From Sporopachydermia quercuum (lineage: Eukaryota > Ascomycota > Sporopachydermiomycetes > Sporopachydermiales > Sporopachydermiaceae), in NCBI GenBank assembly GCA_001599295.1, contig BCGN01000001.1, positions 2,356,001 through 2,420,000 of the forward strand: a DNA stretch of 64,000 bases. Reading direction: 5' to 3'. The notes under the pieces were generated by a model, which saw nothing but the letters and a program-made list of their open reading frames with translations, searched no databases and had not been told where the DNA came from. A program made the translations under genes and the position numbers. Below are positions 1-10,127 of the stretch, piece after piece (the first letter of the stretch is position 1; the number at the start of each line of letters is the position of its first letter).

Positions 1-1408
1 TTACTCTGTTTATTCAGTATGTCAACAATAATTCTCGTAATTCCAAGTGCTCATGATTTTACTATTATAATTTGTTGAGCACATATCATGTGATGAGCTA
101 ATTAAATAAACAAGCTCGAAGGAATTTGAAGGAAGTATAGTCTACCGTTTTGGCAACTTCTTAATCTTCCAATAAGGGCTTTATTCCGAAATTTCATCTA
201 GTATTGACTCATATTTCAGAAATCACATTTTCTAGATCAATCTGATCTACCAACGCTCGAATTTTTCTATTTCATTCCTCGATCTTACTGTATTCTTCCG
301 CTTTCTGTAAGTTTTTTTCAAATTAAAAATTTAAGGTCTTCTATTAATTAAACTTTGATATCGGCATTCAGCCCAAAGGCCGAGTACCAACAAACTAGGT
401 AGGATGTACCTAGGTTTACGATTATGTTGCATATTTACCATATAAATTGCACATATGAATGCATAGAAATTACTCAACACTCGACTTGTCGTAACAAGTG
501 CAAAACCTTATTTGCTGAAGAAAAGAAAGAAAAAAGCAGCAAAAAGACTATCGGCAATTAGAATATTTTGTAGTGAAAGGCAACATATAAATAACTTTTC
601 TTCTTCCTTCTCTGTAATAGTTTGTATTTATTTCTATGACTTCAGAGAAACAACGAATGTTCTATTGAATTGATCAAGAAACTACAGCAAGGGTGTGCTT
701 TAATTAATAATACTTGATAAGAACATACGAAGATAGTTTCCTACACTGTTTTATTCGGAGAAATTGTTCTTCACAAGTGTTCGCCCAATAGCTAGCTATT
801 TGCAGTGGTTATCATCTGGTTATTCATCAGTTGAAAAGTATTGACACAACGGATTATGTGGTTTTGGCTGTTTATCAGAAATATCTGTAACAGCTCTACC
901 TTATTGCATCATTATTGAATTTCTGCGACACCAATATTGATACTTATCTGGCTTCCTTCAGTGTTCTTTAAAGTGGAAACTGGACACAAAAGATTGATGA
1001 AAACAACGCAAACCTCAATTCCTACTTTATACAGAACATTTAGTTATCCTGAAAATTATTACGCATATTTTCAAGATATTGAGTCAGTTTTATGTCAGTT
1101 TTAGTCGCCTTCCTTTGATCACCAGCAATCAAGGATTCGATTTTTTGCATGTACTAATTAGACCACGTTGAAACAACCCTCACTACTTTCGGCATTTGAA
1201 TTTACTGGTGGAAATCGAAAGTGGGATTCGTAAAAATTGGCGGACATCTCCAAATATATTCAAGTTGAAGTCAATTAATACTGGGTTGAATAGCTGTCGT
1301 AAGGTTGCCTTCACTAGAGTGTTTTCAAGTAAATCGATTACCCTGTCTGCTATTCCACTGCTACCTACGCCGAATCGTGTGAAAAGAAACCGTGAGAATC
1401 TGAATAAT
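1..1408. other. Intergenic / NCE103 upstream region
   Basis: No ATG-initiated frame of protein-like character is seen on either strand. The stretch is AT-rich. From about 1172 the carbonic anhydrase frame is already open, with no ATG until 1409. A TACTAAT heptamer lies near 1152, but I could not pair it with a convincing donor and upstream coding exon. Otherwise it is best read as promoter and 5' leader. Confidence 0.6.
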
Positions 1409-2110
1409 ATGACTGTGAGCACACCTAACGGCAAAATGACACCGGAATATCCATTTCATCTGGATAAACATTGTAGCATTACAGATCTACTAGCTCGCAA
1501 TGCTGCTTGGGCAGAACAAATGAGAATTGAGTATCCAACGTTATTTCCTACGAATGGCCGGGGACAGTCTCCTCATACATTATGGCTAGGATGCTCGGAT
1601 TCGAGAGCCGGTGAGACGATTGTGGATGTCAATCCTGGTGAGATTTTTGTTCATAGGAATATTGCAAACTTAGCGCCGTTCGGAGATCTCTCTTCGCTGT
1701 CAGTTATACAATTTGCGGTTGAAGTTTTAGGCGTGTCAAAGATTGTCGTATGTGGCCATTTAGATTGTGGTGGTGTATGGGCATCATTAGCTACAAGAAG
1801 AGTTGGTGGTGTGTTAGATCACTGGTTAAGAAACGTTCGTGATGTGAAAGCAAGAAATAAGAAGATATTAGACGCTATAGAAGATCCAAAAGAGAAGGCT
1901 GATAAGCTTGTCGAATTAAACGTGATTGCACAAGTGCATAACATTCGTCGACATGAATCAGTAGTTGAAGCACTCTCAAGAGGGCAAGTAGAAGTACATG
2001 GTGTTGTTTACGATGTGGGAACAGGTTTGCTGAAAGTAATTGAAGTACCTGTCGATGAATTTGAGAAGGAATATATTACTTTAGCAGCAGGGGTTGATGA
2101 ACACCATTAA
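1409..2110 (+). CDS. NCE103: Beta-class carbonic anhydrase (NCE103-like)
   Basis: Hydrates CO2 to bicarbonate using zinc, supplying bicarbonate for carboxylation in low CO2. The 233-residue product from the first in-frame ATG is close to the usual size (S. cerevisiae Nce103 is 221). Beta-class signatures are plain: GCSDSR, supplying the first Cys ligand and the Asp-Arg pair, about 60 residues in, and GHLDCGG, supplying His and the second Cys, about 60 residues later. The C-terminal part carries the usual YDVGTG strand. The frame stays open for 71 more codons upstream without any ATG and is rich in Lys, Arg, Ser and Thr, like a mitochondrial presequence. A longer form from a non-AUG start or an unseen exon is therefore possible. 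Neighbour: XBP1-like gene, same strand, 1.8 kb away. The family call is firm; the start is less so. Confidence 0.93.
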   Translation: MTVSTPNGKMTPEYPFHLDKHCSITDLLARNAAWAEQMRIEYPTLFPTNGRGQSPHTLWLGCSDSRAGETIVDVNPGEIFVHRNIANLAPFGDLSSLSVIQFAVEVLGVSKIVVCGHLDCGGVWASLATRRVGGVLDHWLRNVRDVKARNKKILDAIEDPKEKADKLVELNVIAQVHNIRRHESVVEALSRGQVEVHGVVYDVGTGLLKVIEVPVDEFEKEYITLAAGVDEHH

Positions 2111-3950
2111 TAATGGTTGGTTGTATATATATGGTTATAGATTTTTATTACATAAGAATAGAAAATGAGAAAAAATGGCTTTTCGGTTATGATAAATTTG
2201 TTTTGTTTGATTGTATCTTACTCTATAAGTTAGATAGTTATAATGATCACTTTGTTTACGATGTATTTATTGTTCTAATGGGTTGTAAACAGCTATTGAT
2301 TTTCAAGTTGTATACTACGGGTTCTAAGCTTCTCTAAGACGTAATATTGTAGATTCTGAAACCTATAGCGAGTATTGAAGACATCTTATTCTTCTCTTCT
2401 TTATTAAACTAACAAATCAATCGTTTAAAAAGCTTTATTACTATAATTAACATTACCAATATTAACATTATTATTATTGACATATTATTGACACTATTAT
2501 TATTAACAGTATTATTTGTTTTATTTATTGGATCCATCTTTTATCCGATGTTTTCACATGATTATGTAAACAAATAAAGATTTCAATAGCAAACAACATT
2601 GATAAGCTCAACAATAAAATGTATAGATAACGGTCCAACCAGAAGCTCGCATAAAAGAAATTGACAACCCTACCATCCAGCATTTTCATCCTCTCAAAAT
2701 GTACTTGTATTAAAATATATGATTACATCAACAAACATCTTCTTGGTTCTTGTTCTAGCCTTCAAACACTGCGCCGTAGTCCTACCAGATTGGTTTATTT
2801 ACATGGCTTACGATATCAGAAAATATACCCGAATGGGATACAAGAAACATTTCGAGACGGCATCGCATCTCTTGCATATGTGATATAAGAATGCATACAA
2901 ATATGTGCTATTTGAAATGATCTACCGCCATAATCTCATCCATCCTTTGATTCTTACATTGTCTCTTTGGGGGTTTATATTACCTCCTGAATTCGCATTA
3001 TTAATTAGACTGACTGAATAGAAATTAGCCGAAGGAGAATAGGAGACCAGCTCTTACGATTAGGAGGCAATTCACGAATATTTCCTATTAGATTCCAGAA
3101 TTGTTTTGAGAGTAACTATTTTCCCCTATTAATAGCTATTCTTTCAACAACAAGACTTCTCTTCTAAACTCATCCCTACTTCTACTTAGAATATGTTCAT
3201 TTACTCCTTGATACAATCAATCATCACTGATAAGATTGAATTTGATTGAAAATGCATCATTTGAACTGTACATTGTTCATTATATACGCATAATTTAACG
3301 TTTGCGCTAATCCGTAACCTACTGCTCATTGAATTGTAATAAGATTAAACAGCTTCTGTAATCTTATTTAAATTACTAAAAAAATTAAGTTTTCCCATAG
3401 TAATCTTTTTTTTCTGGTTACTCTTCGATTTCATCTTTACTCCTCCTTTTCCTTCTCCTGGGGTATAATTCTGGCTTAGATTTTACTGTTAGTCATTTCA
3501 TACTTCTTCCGACACGAACAATTTGCTGTTCCTTTGATCTTATTCTTATTGTTGGTTTCTAGTTACTATTTCTTAATAGATACTATTAGATTGATAGGAA
3601 ACTTTTGATATCAAAGGTTTTGATTTAATTTGACTTGTTATATAGTGTCCTGAAGGAATACCTAAGGACAGTGATTTGTCGTTTGACTAGGGACGAAGGC
3701 GAATAAAGACACAAATAATTTGCATTAGTCTGTTGGTTCAGGAAAGCTTTTAGAACTTCATAGAAAGATCTCCGGGGATCTGGTTTTTTCCGTTGATCTT
3801 AATATTTGTCTATTAAGAATCAATCTGTATTGTTAATCGAAACGATACTATCCTGGCTTTATAGTATTCATTAGTATTGAGAAGGGTTCACTTCAAAAGA
3901 CACCTTTTCAAAGATATCTCCTCAATAAATTGAAGCTCAACACTGTTAAT
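2111..3950. other. Long intergenic region upstream of XBP1-like gene
   Basis: About 1.8 kb between NCE103 and the XBP1-like start. Only short frames of no protein character occur. It is AT-rich with short T runs (near 3400-3420). It probably holds the NCE103 3' end and a long regulatory region for the repressor gene. No RNA gene recognised. Confidence 0.5.
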
Positions 3951-5384
3951 ATGATGCTCAACGTTACTCCACTTCATCCAATAAACTACGCAATTCATCC
4001 AATCCCAAAAGAAACAGAGAGAGAAATCCCTCCAGAGCAACGTCATCTCATACCAGATATCTCTAACATTGCCACCAGGAAGTATGCCACATCTGTTGAT
4101 GATCGAAGCTATTTAACTGTTTATGAATATACTATCAATAGCCAGTGGATTATTTGGGATTACTTCACTGGCTATGTTCATCTTACTGGTTTATGGAAAG
4201 CAATTGGAAATACCAAAGCAGATATTGTAAAGTTAGTTGATACTGCCCCTGAACTAGAAAATTGCTTGAAAAGAGTAAGAGGTGGTTATTTGAAAATCCA
4301 GGGAACCTGGATTCCTTTTGACATTGCAAAGAAACTTGCCGCTCGTACTTGTTATTTTATAAGGTACGCTTTAGTACCATTGTTTGGTTCTGATTTCCCT
4401 AATCTCTGCCTCAAACCCGGTGATATTGGATTTGGAGTATTAAGACTTGGTAATGGAATTCCAATCAGGAAAAGAAAGAGGAAAAGCATTTCTGCTAAGT
4501 CAGATAGAGACTCAATTAGCAAAGCAATGATAATTCAAAAGAGTCCAGCAAGCAGAAGGAAAAGTGAGAATTTGTCTCCCAATGGAACTCTAGAAACTTT
4601 TGACTTTGCCGCTATTCATAAAAGAAACTCTTCATTACCTTCTTCTTACTTCGTATCGTTTGATTCTTCAAAAATGAACAAACCAGTTTTTTGCTCTGAC
4701 GATGAAAATGAGACGGTGCATTTTGATGCTCCCAGTCCTATTTCTGGTATTGGAAGTATCAGTAAGAAAAGTATTGTCAATAGAAGTGGATTGTATCCTG
4801 ACTATATTGCTGTGCCAGTCACCCCACCTCCTATTCCCGATCATATTGATATACCAGGTACATCTACAGATAATGCTATTTCTCAGTTTTTAGCATCAAG
4901 ACAAGATTTTGCTGCAATGTTATCTGCAGGAAGATCACTTCAACAGTTATCAACATCGCAAACGTTTGATAAGGGGAAGTTAGGTGGTCAGTTTGAGTTC
5001 GGTGGTGTTTATTGGCACTGGAATGGAGAAGGAAGTATTGAAATTTTGTCTCAAAAGGAATTTCTAAAAGCTACAACTCCCAGAAAGAAAGCTAGAAAAT
5101 CAAAGAAAGCAAATGCAGTTATTGATCCGACAAATAAATCAATACCTAATCTTTTGCAACAGCAACTGGTAGGAAACAGATCAAAGCTGAATGATGTTAT
5201 TCAAGGTATTAGTACATCAGAGAAAGTTGTTAATACTACTGGAATGGAAGATTTGAATAGGAGTATAAATATTGATCCTGTTTCAACTCCAAGGACGATT
5301 TCCATGGGTACCTTGGTAGCTCCTACCAGCCCTGAAACTCCTCAGTCAAAAGCAAGGATAAACATTCAGAGCTTGCTCTCATAG
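3951..5384 (+). CDS. XBP1: APSES/KilA-N domain transcription factor, XBP1-like
   Basis: A probable sequence-specific transcriptional repressor; S. cerevisiae Xbp1 acts in stress, quiescence and meiosis and binds CTCGAG. The 477-residue product has an APSES/KilA-N domain at about residues 45-165. Landmarks are WDYFTGYVHLTGLWKA, RVRGGYLKIQGTW and RYALVPLFGSDFP, which match the Xbp1/Bqt4 branch rather than Mbp1/Swi4 (no ankyrin repeats follow). A basic cluster RKRKRKS comes just after the domain, then a Ser/Thr/Pro-rich low-complexity tail. The start is the first of two consecutive ATG codons; a few codons upstream are open but lack an ATG. The HMG1 gene converges on it from the right with an unusually long 1.5 kb gap. 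Bqt4-type nuclear envelope protein is the alternative, but no C-terminal membrane segment is seen. Confidence 0.75.
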   Translation: MMLNVTPLHPINYAIHPIPKETEREIPPEQRHLIPDISNIATRKYATSVDDRSYLTVYEYTINSQWIIWDYFTGYVHLTGLWKAIGNTKADIVKLVDTAPELENCLKRVRGGYLKIQGTWIPFDIAKKLAARTCYFIRYALVPLFGSDFPNLCLKPGDIGFGVLRLGNGIPIRKRKRKSISAKSDRDSISKAMIIQKSPASRRKSENLSPNGTLETFDFAAIHKRNSSLPSSYFVSFDSSKMNKPVFCSDDENETVHFDAPSPISGIGSISKKSIVNRSGLYPDYIAVPVTPPPIPDHIDIPGTSTDNAISQFLASRQDFAAMLSAGRSLQQLSTSQTFDKGKLGGQFEFGGVYWHWNGEGSIEILSQKEFLKATTPRKKARKSKKANAVIDPTNKSIPNLLQQQLVGNRSKLNDVIQGISTSEKVVNTTGMEDLNRSINIDPVSTPRTISMGTLVAPTSPETPQSKARINIQSLLS

Positions 5385-6881
5385 TGATTATTCTGCACTT
5401 TCTATTTGGTGTTGGGTCTAAGTTGGAATTATCCTCAGTTTGGTTAATGGTGCTTATTTGGTCATTGGGTACGGTGGGTTAGGATTTTGCTTTATCGGTT
5501 TATAAATGGTATGATTGGTTAAAGAGCAATTGGGTTTTCTTTTTTATTGTTTTCGTAATCTCTTCTCATTCTTTGAATTAATTTTTTTTTTTTTTAAAGT
5601 ACATAGCTCGCTATTTTCCCATTCTTTTTTTCTTGTGTCAGGATTAGCTATAAATATCGCTCAGGTTGGGTTACTTTGTCAATGCTCCCAATATTCATAA
5701 GTTTCTTTGAGGAGCATATATAATTTTGACAAGTTCCATCCAAGGGTTATTACTATACATGGTATTCAATCTTTAAACAGCATGTAGGAAATCCCGAGCT
5801 AACAGAAGTATGGTAAAGTAAGAGATTAATCTGAGTATGACGTATATGGATAAATTCAATCTCGAGCAATTCAGATAACGTTTGGCAATGAAGAACTGAG
5901 AGAATTTGCCGTATTGCGGGTATGCTGTTAAATCAATGAAATGCTAGTACAAGACGTTTCACTCTGATGATAACCAGATTTTTCTAAATTCACTGCTTAC
6001 CATGTAATAGCTTTTGAAAACACAGCTATGTGGCAGCCATCTTACTACAATAAATCTACAGAACTCTGTATATAATTGATATATTCTCACATGCTCTAGA
6101 TCATTTCCTCGAGACTGCGAGATAAGGGAAAAGCGAAAGTACCAATTAACCGATAAGAAACAATATAACGAGGCAATTGTTTAAAGTAGGTGTTTTAAGT
6201 TAGGTAACTAAAGATGCATATGCATACAGAAGGAAAAATAATGCGATGACACAATTTATTTTGGGACTTATCTGAAAAGTGAACTAGTCAGCCAGTGATT
6301 GAATGAAAGTAGGTACCTACGAAATTTTGAACAATATTAATAGATAGCTATAACAAAAGTAAGTGTTTTCTCTTAACGACACTTCTTATTTTCAGAATTG
6401 ATTCCCAGCTAGTCCCAACAATTGATTAATAGAATGAAAGCTGTCAATTCAACCCTGTGAAAGTTATTTCAGAATTAGTCAAACCTTAATACTATTTGTG
6501 TCATATCGCTAAATAAGGTTTATCAGAAACGTATATGGTGTAAACTTTAGAGCTTTTGATTACATAATCTGAAATGGATGATGCTCAGCTTGATCTACAA
6601 CTTACGATGGAATAATTATGTGATTACTACCTGTATCGACGCCTGACAACAATAAACAACAAAGTGGTTTTCTTATATTCTTCTATTTGTTATACTACAC
6701 TCAGAATTTAGTCTATAGTCATCTTTTCTCTGTAGAATTATGTTGCCACACCATGGCGTAAGGTTAACTTCAACGCATCTACATTCTACTTCATTCAAGA
6801 ATTAGTGAGATAAAGATTATACTAGAAATATATGCAAAGGTAATATGAATTGTTGATTATAATTGGCATGAGTATTTCAAA
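5385..6881. other. Long convergent gap between XBP1-like and HMG1 3' ends
   Basis: About 1.5 kb between two 3' ends, where one normally expects a few hundred bases. No credible coding frame on either strand. Two CTCGAG hexamers (the Xbp1 core site) lie at 5861-5866 and 6108-6113. A T run lies near 5581-5600. It may hold long 3' UTRs or a non-coding transcript, neither of which can be shown from sequence alone. Confidence 0.4.
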
Positions 6882-9800
6882 CTAAGATTTAATACAGATT
6901 TTTGAACCTTCTGTTAGTCTAGCTAAATCAGCCGAACTAGCACCAGGTTTCGGTGTAGGAGCAGCGGATCTATTATGTTGCATGTGACTTTGAACAAGGT
7001 GTCCAGCAGCTAGAGCTGCACACAGTGAAAGCTCAGCGGCTAAAACACCAGTAGCAATAATTCTGGCTAATTGTCTAGCATTACTACCTGGTTCTGTAGG
7101 ATGCGGTCCTCTAACACCTAGTAATTCTAACATTGCACCTTGTGGTTCTAAAATAGTACCACCACCAATGGTACCAACTTCAATACAAGGCATAGAGACA
7201 GAAATATGGAGATTTCCATCGACATTCTTCATAATTGTAATACAATTGGAACTTTCAACATTTTGGGCCGGATCTTGACCAGTTGCCAAGAAGATGGCGG
7301 TAACCAAGTTAGCAGCTTGAGCATTGAAACCGCCAATACTTCCAGCCATTGCACTTCCAATGAAGTTTTTACTAACGTTTAATTCCACTAGGGCATCAAC
7401 GTCAGATTTTAAGACTTTTCTAACAACATCACCAGGAACAATAGCTTCAGCAACTACACTTTTACCTCTACCTTCAATCCAGTTAATAGCACCGGGCTTC
7501 TTATCTATACAATAATTACCAGACACTGAAATGACCTCCATGTCACTGAATCCACATTGTTCTGTCATATACTTTAAGGCAAACTCTACACCTTTGGATA
7601 TCATATTCATTCCCATGGCATCACCAGTAGTTGTTTTGAATCTAATGAATAACATTGTACCAGCCATTGCTGTCTTAACATGTTGCAACCTTGCAAATCT
7701 GGAAGTGGAATTGAAAGCTTTCTTGAGCTTAGCCTGTCCTTCTTCTGAATCTAACCACATCTTTGCTGCACCAGCTCTCTTTAAATTAGGGAAAGAAACG
7801 CAAGGACCTCTTGTCATTCCATCATTCGTCAAAACAGTTGTGACTCCTCCTCCAGCATTCATAGCTTTACAACCTCTCATAGTTGAAGCTACCAAGCAAC
7901 CTTCTGTAGTAGCCATAGGAATATGGTATGGTTTACCATCAATTATTACTGGTCCTGCAACGCCTAAAGGTAAAGGAATATAACCAATAACGTTTTCACA
8001 ACAGGCTCCGAATACCCGATCGTAATCATAATGAGCGTAAGGCAAGCGGTCAGATTTCAACACATCGGCTTTAGCTATATCAGCAATTGCAAAACGTCTA
8101 ATAACAACTGCTCGCAAATTATTACCAAGTTTCTTTTCTAATGCATATAAAGGTAATTTACCTCTTACAACCAATTCAACAAGTTCTTCGTCCAGCAGTT
8201 GTTGCACAATTCCTTTTTCATAAAGCTCCACAACTTCCTCATAGGATCGTTTAGCAGTTTCCTCTACACCTTCACCATCATCACTTCCATCGTCTCTCTC
8301 GTTATTTGATTCTTTTGGACCATTCGATTCAGTTCGAGCAGTAATGACTTTTATGACAGAGCTAGATAAACCAGATGGAACATTTATTTCCAGAGCTCCA
8401 GAGCTTTCTATTTGGACTGGACTTTTAACTGAATTTTCGCTAGCTGTCCTCTTGTGAGATTTAGTTTTCTTTGATGACGAAGAAGTACTAAATTCTTGTG
8501 AACGAGCAATACTCAAGAAATAAGCATTTAAGCCAACAGAAACAGCAAAGAAAACCAAAAGGCCTTTACTAATGTAAGGATCAGTTAACCCTTTATTCAC
8601 GATCTCCATGGCATCGTATAATATTTCTTCAATAATAACGACTGTTTTTTTATATTGAAATGTTCTCATTGGATAAACAGTAAGAATAATATCTTGACCT
8701 TTACTTATTGAAGAAGGAAGATGTTCAATGATGAAATTTATGTCAAAAGAGACAGTATTTTCAGGAAATGTTAATAGTAAAGATCCACTGTTTTCAATCC
8801 CACTAGAATCCTTTGATGAAAACAGAGAAACAGGTAAGGGTAATGAATCCATTGAAATGCCAGTTTTCATTGAAATGAGATTTAGTGCCAAGAATCCCAG
8901 GAATGTAATATACTTGAAAGCGTTGATTCTACTTGATCTGACAATAGTGCCAAATATTTTTGGATCTTCAGATGATTCAAGTAGTTTTTCTTCATTAGCA
9001 GCGGCAATTTCAGCAGCTTCACTTGCAACTCCATCTTCCTCTAAAGCATTTTTCACACCAGTGGTACGTTTGATTTTACTAATTTCAAGCTTGACTGCAA
9101 GAATAGCAGCATAGAAAGTGAATAATAAAAAACAGTCAAAAGCTAGAATGATCATGCTTAATTGCAAGAACTGTTTAATACGATTCACTTGCAAAGTGTA
9201 AGCTCCCAAAGCGAAAACAACAATCTCAAGGAAATAATCTCGAAGTATAGAACCACCTGTAGTTCTAACCGAATTTCTAATAACATTAACGCTTCCAATG
9301 TGGCTCTTATCTGGATGAGATTCTTGAGCATTATAGGCATTCAATATATCCTTTGTAAGTTTGATCTTGTTTTCAAACCCAATGGTGACGACTAAGAAAG
9401 GTAGCCCTTCTGAGAGGCTTCTTAAAGATACAGCAATTCCAAGTTTTTGAGCAGTGAATAGAGCAAGCAAGAAGCTGAAACCAGATGAGAGTAAAATGGT
9501 GGTGGCTAACCAGAACTTAGATTTCACTTCTCTCATTGAGATGTATAAAGAAATAAATGTATAATACATAGCAAGATAAGCAATTCCCACAGCTATAATA
9601 TCAAAAGATTCAGCTCCTTCTAAAGCCTTGACAGTCTTAGCATAAGCATATTTGGCCCATTCAACTATACTAAATGATTTCTTCAAAGCTTTAATGTTCC
9701 AAACTATATGATCATTGAATTTGAGCTCTGAAAGTGAGGCTAATTTTTCACTTTCGTCTAAATCCGTAATCAAATAACGAATGGATCCATCATCACTGGA

Positions 9801-10127
9801 AAATGCCCCTTCGATCTCGGGAATATCATTACCATTATTACCACTGAATTTTAACCCAGTCAATGCCAAATGCGTGGCAGTTGGGAAACCAACACTATCA
9901 TCTATTTTTGTCCAGTTGGTATAATTTTCTCCTGGTAAAAAGTAATTCGTTCCAGTTGATGATGGAGAGGAGATTTCGCTACCATTTTCTAAATCTGGTG
10001 TATAATAATCTAGCACTGAAAGATAAGCAGCTGATGTAAGCAATGATATTAAAACAATAAAGTGAACCGGGAAATGAGCTGCTGTTGCTGCTAAATGTGC
10101 GAAGATACTTGTAGCTGGATTAACCAT
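6882..10127 (-). CDS. HMG1: HMG-CoA reductase
   Basis: Reduces HMG-CoA to mevalonate with two NADPH, the committed step of sterol and isoprenoid synthesis, in the ER membrane. The product is 1081 residues (S. cerevisiae Hmg1 is 1054). The N-terminal half holds several hydrophobic segments typical of the membrane and sterol-sensing region. A polar linker rich in Ser, Asp and Glu follows. The catalytic domain starts near residue 700: IGYIPLPLGVAGP, TTEGCL with the catalytic Glu, MGMNMISKG, SKNFIGSAMAGSIGG with the catalytic Lys, GQDPAQN with the catalytic Asp, and a C-terminal SHMQHN with the catalytic His. The chosen ATG begins MVNPATS; 23 further codons upstream are open but begin with no ATG. 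Only one HMGR gene lies in this window. Confidence 0.97.
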   Translation of the reverse strand: MVNPATSIFAHLAATAAHFPVHFIVLISLLTSAAYLSVLDYYTPDLENGSEISSPSSTGTNYFLPGENYTNWTKIDDSVGFPTATHLALTGLKFSGNNGNDIPEIEGAFSSDDGSIRYLITDLDESEKLASLSELKFNDHIVWNIKALKKSFSIVEWAKYAYAKTVKALEGAESFDIIAVGIAYLAMYYTFISLYISMREVKSKFWLATTILLSSGFSFLLALFTAQKLGIAVSLRSLSEGLPFLVVTIGFENKIKLTKDILNAYNAQESHPDKSHIGSVNVIRNSVRTTGGSILRDYFLEIVVFALGAYTLQVNRIKQFLQLSMIILAFDCFLLFTFYAAILAVKLEISKIKRTTGVKNALEEDGVASEAAEIAAANEEKLLESSEDPKIFGTIVRSSRINAFKYITFLGFLALNLISMKTGISMDSLPLPVSLFSSKDSSGIENSGSLLLTFPENTVSFDINFIIEHLPSSISKGQDIILTVYPMRTFQYKKTVVIIEEILYDAMEIVNKGLTDPYISKGLLVFFAVSVGLNAYFLSIARSQEFSTSSSSKKTKSHKRTASENSVKSPVQIESSGALEINVPSGLSSSVIKVITARTESNGPKESNNERDDGSDDGEGVEETAKRSYEEVVELYEKGIVQQLLDEELVELVVRGKLPLYALEKKLGNNLRAVVIRRFAIADIAKADVLKSDRLPYAHYDYDRVFGACCENVIGYIPLPLGVAGPVIIDGKPYHIPMATTEGCLVASTMRGCKAMNAGGGVTTVLTNDGMTRGPCVSFPNLKRAGAAKMWLDSEEGQAKLKKAFNSTSRFARLQHVKTAMAGTMLFIRFKTTTGDAMGMNMISKGVEFALKYMTEQCGFSDMEVISVSGNYCIDKKPGAINWIEGRGKSVVAEAIVPGDVVRKVLKSDVDALVELNVSKNFIGSAMAGSIGGFNAQAANLVTAIFLATGQDPAQNVESSNCITIMKNVDGNLHISVSMPCIEVGTIGGGTILEPQGAMLELLGVRGPHPTEPGSNARQLARIIATGVLAAELSLCAALAAGHLVQSHMQHNRSAAPTPKPGASSADLARLTEGSKICIKS

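Noticed and set aside
1-1195. Upstream coding exon for NCE103 using the GTAAGT near 306 and the TACTAAT near 1152
   Set aside because: The proposed first exon would have no in-frame ATG, and the acceptor distance is poor.
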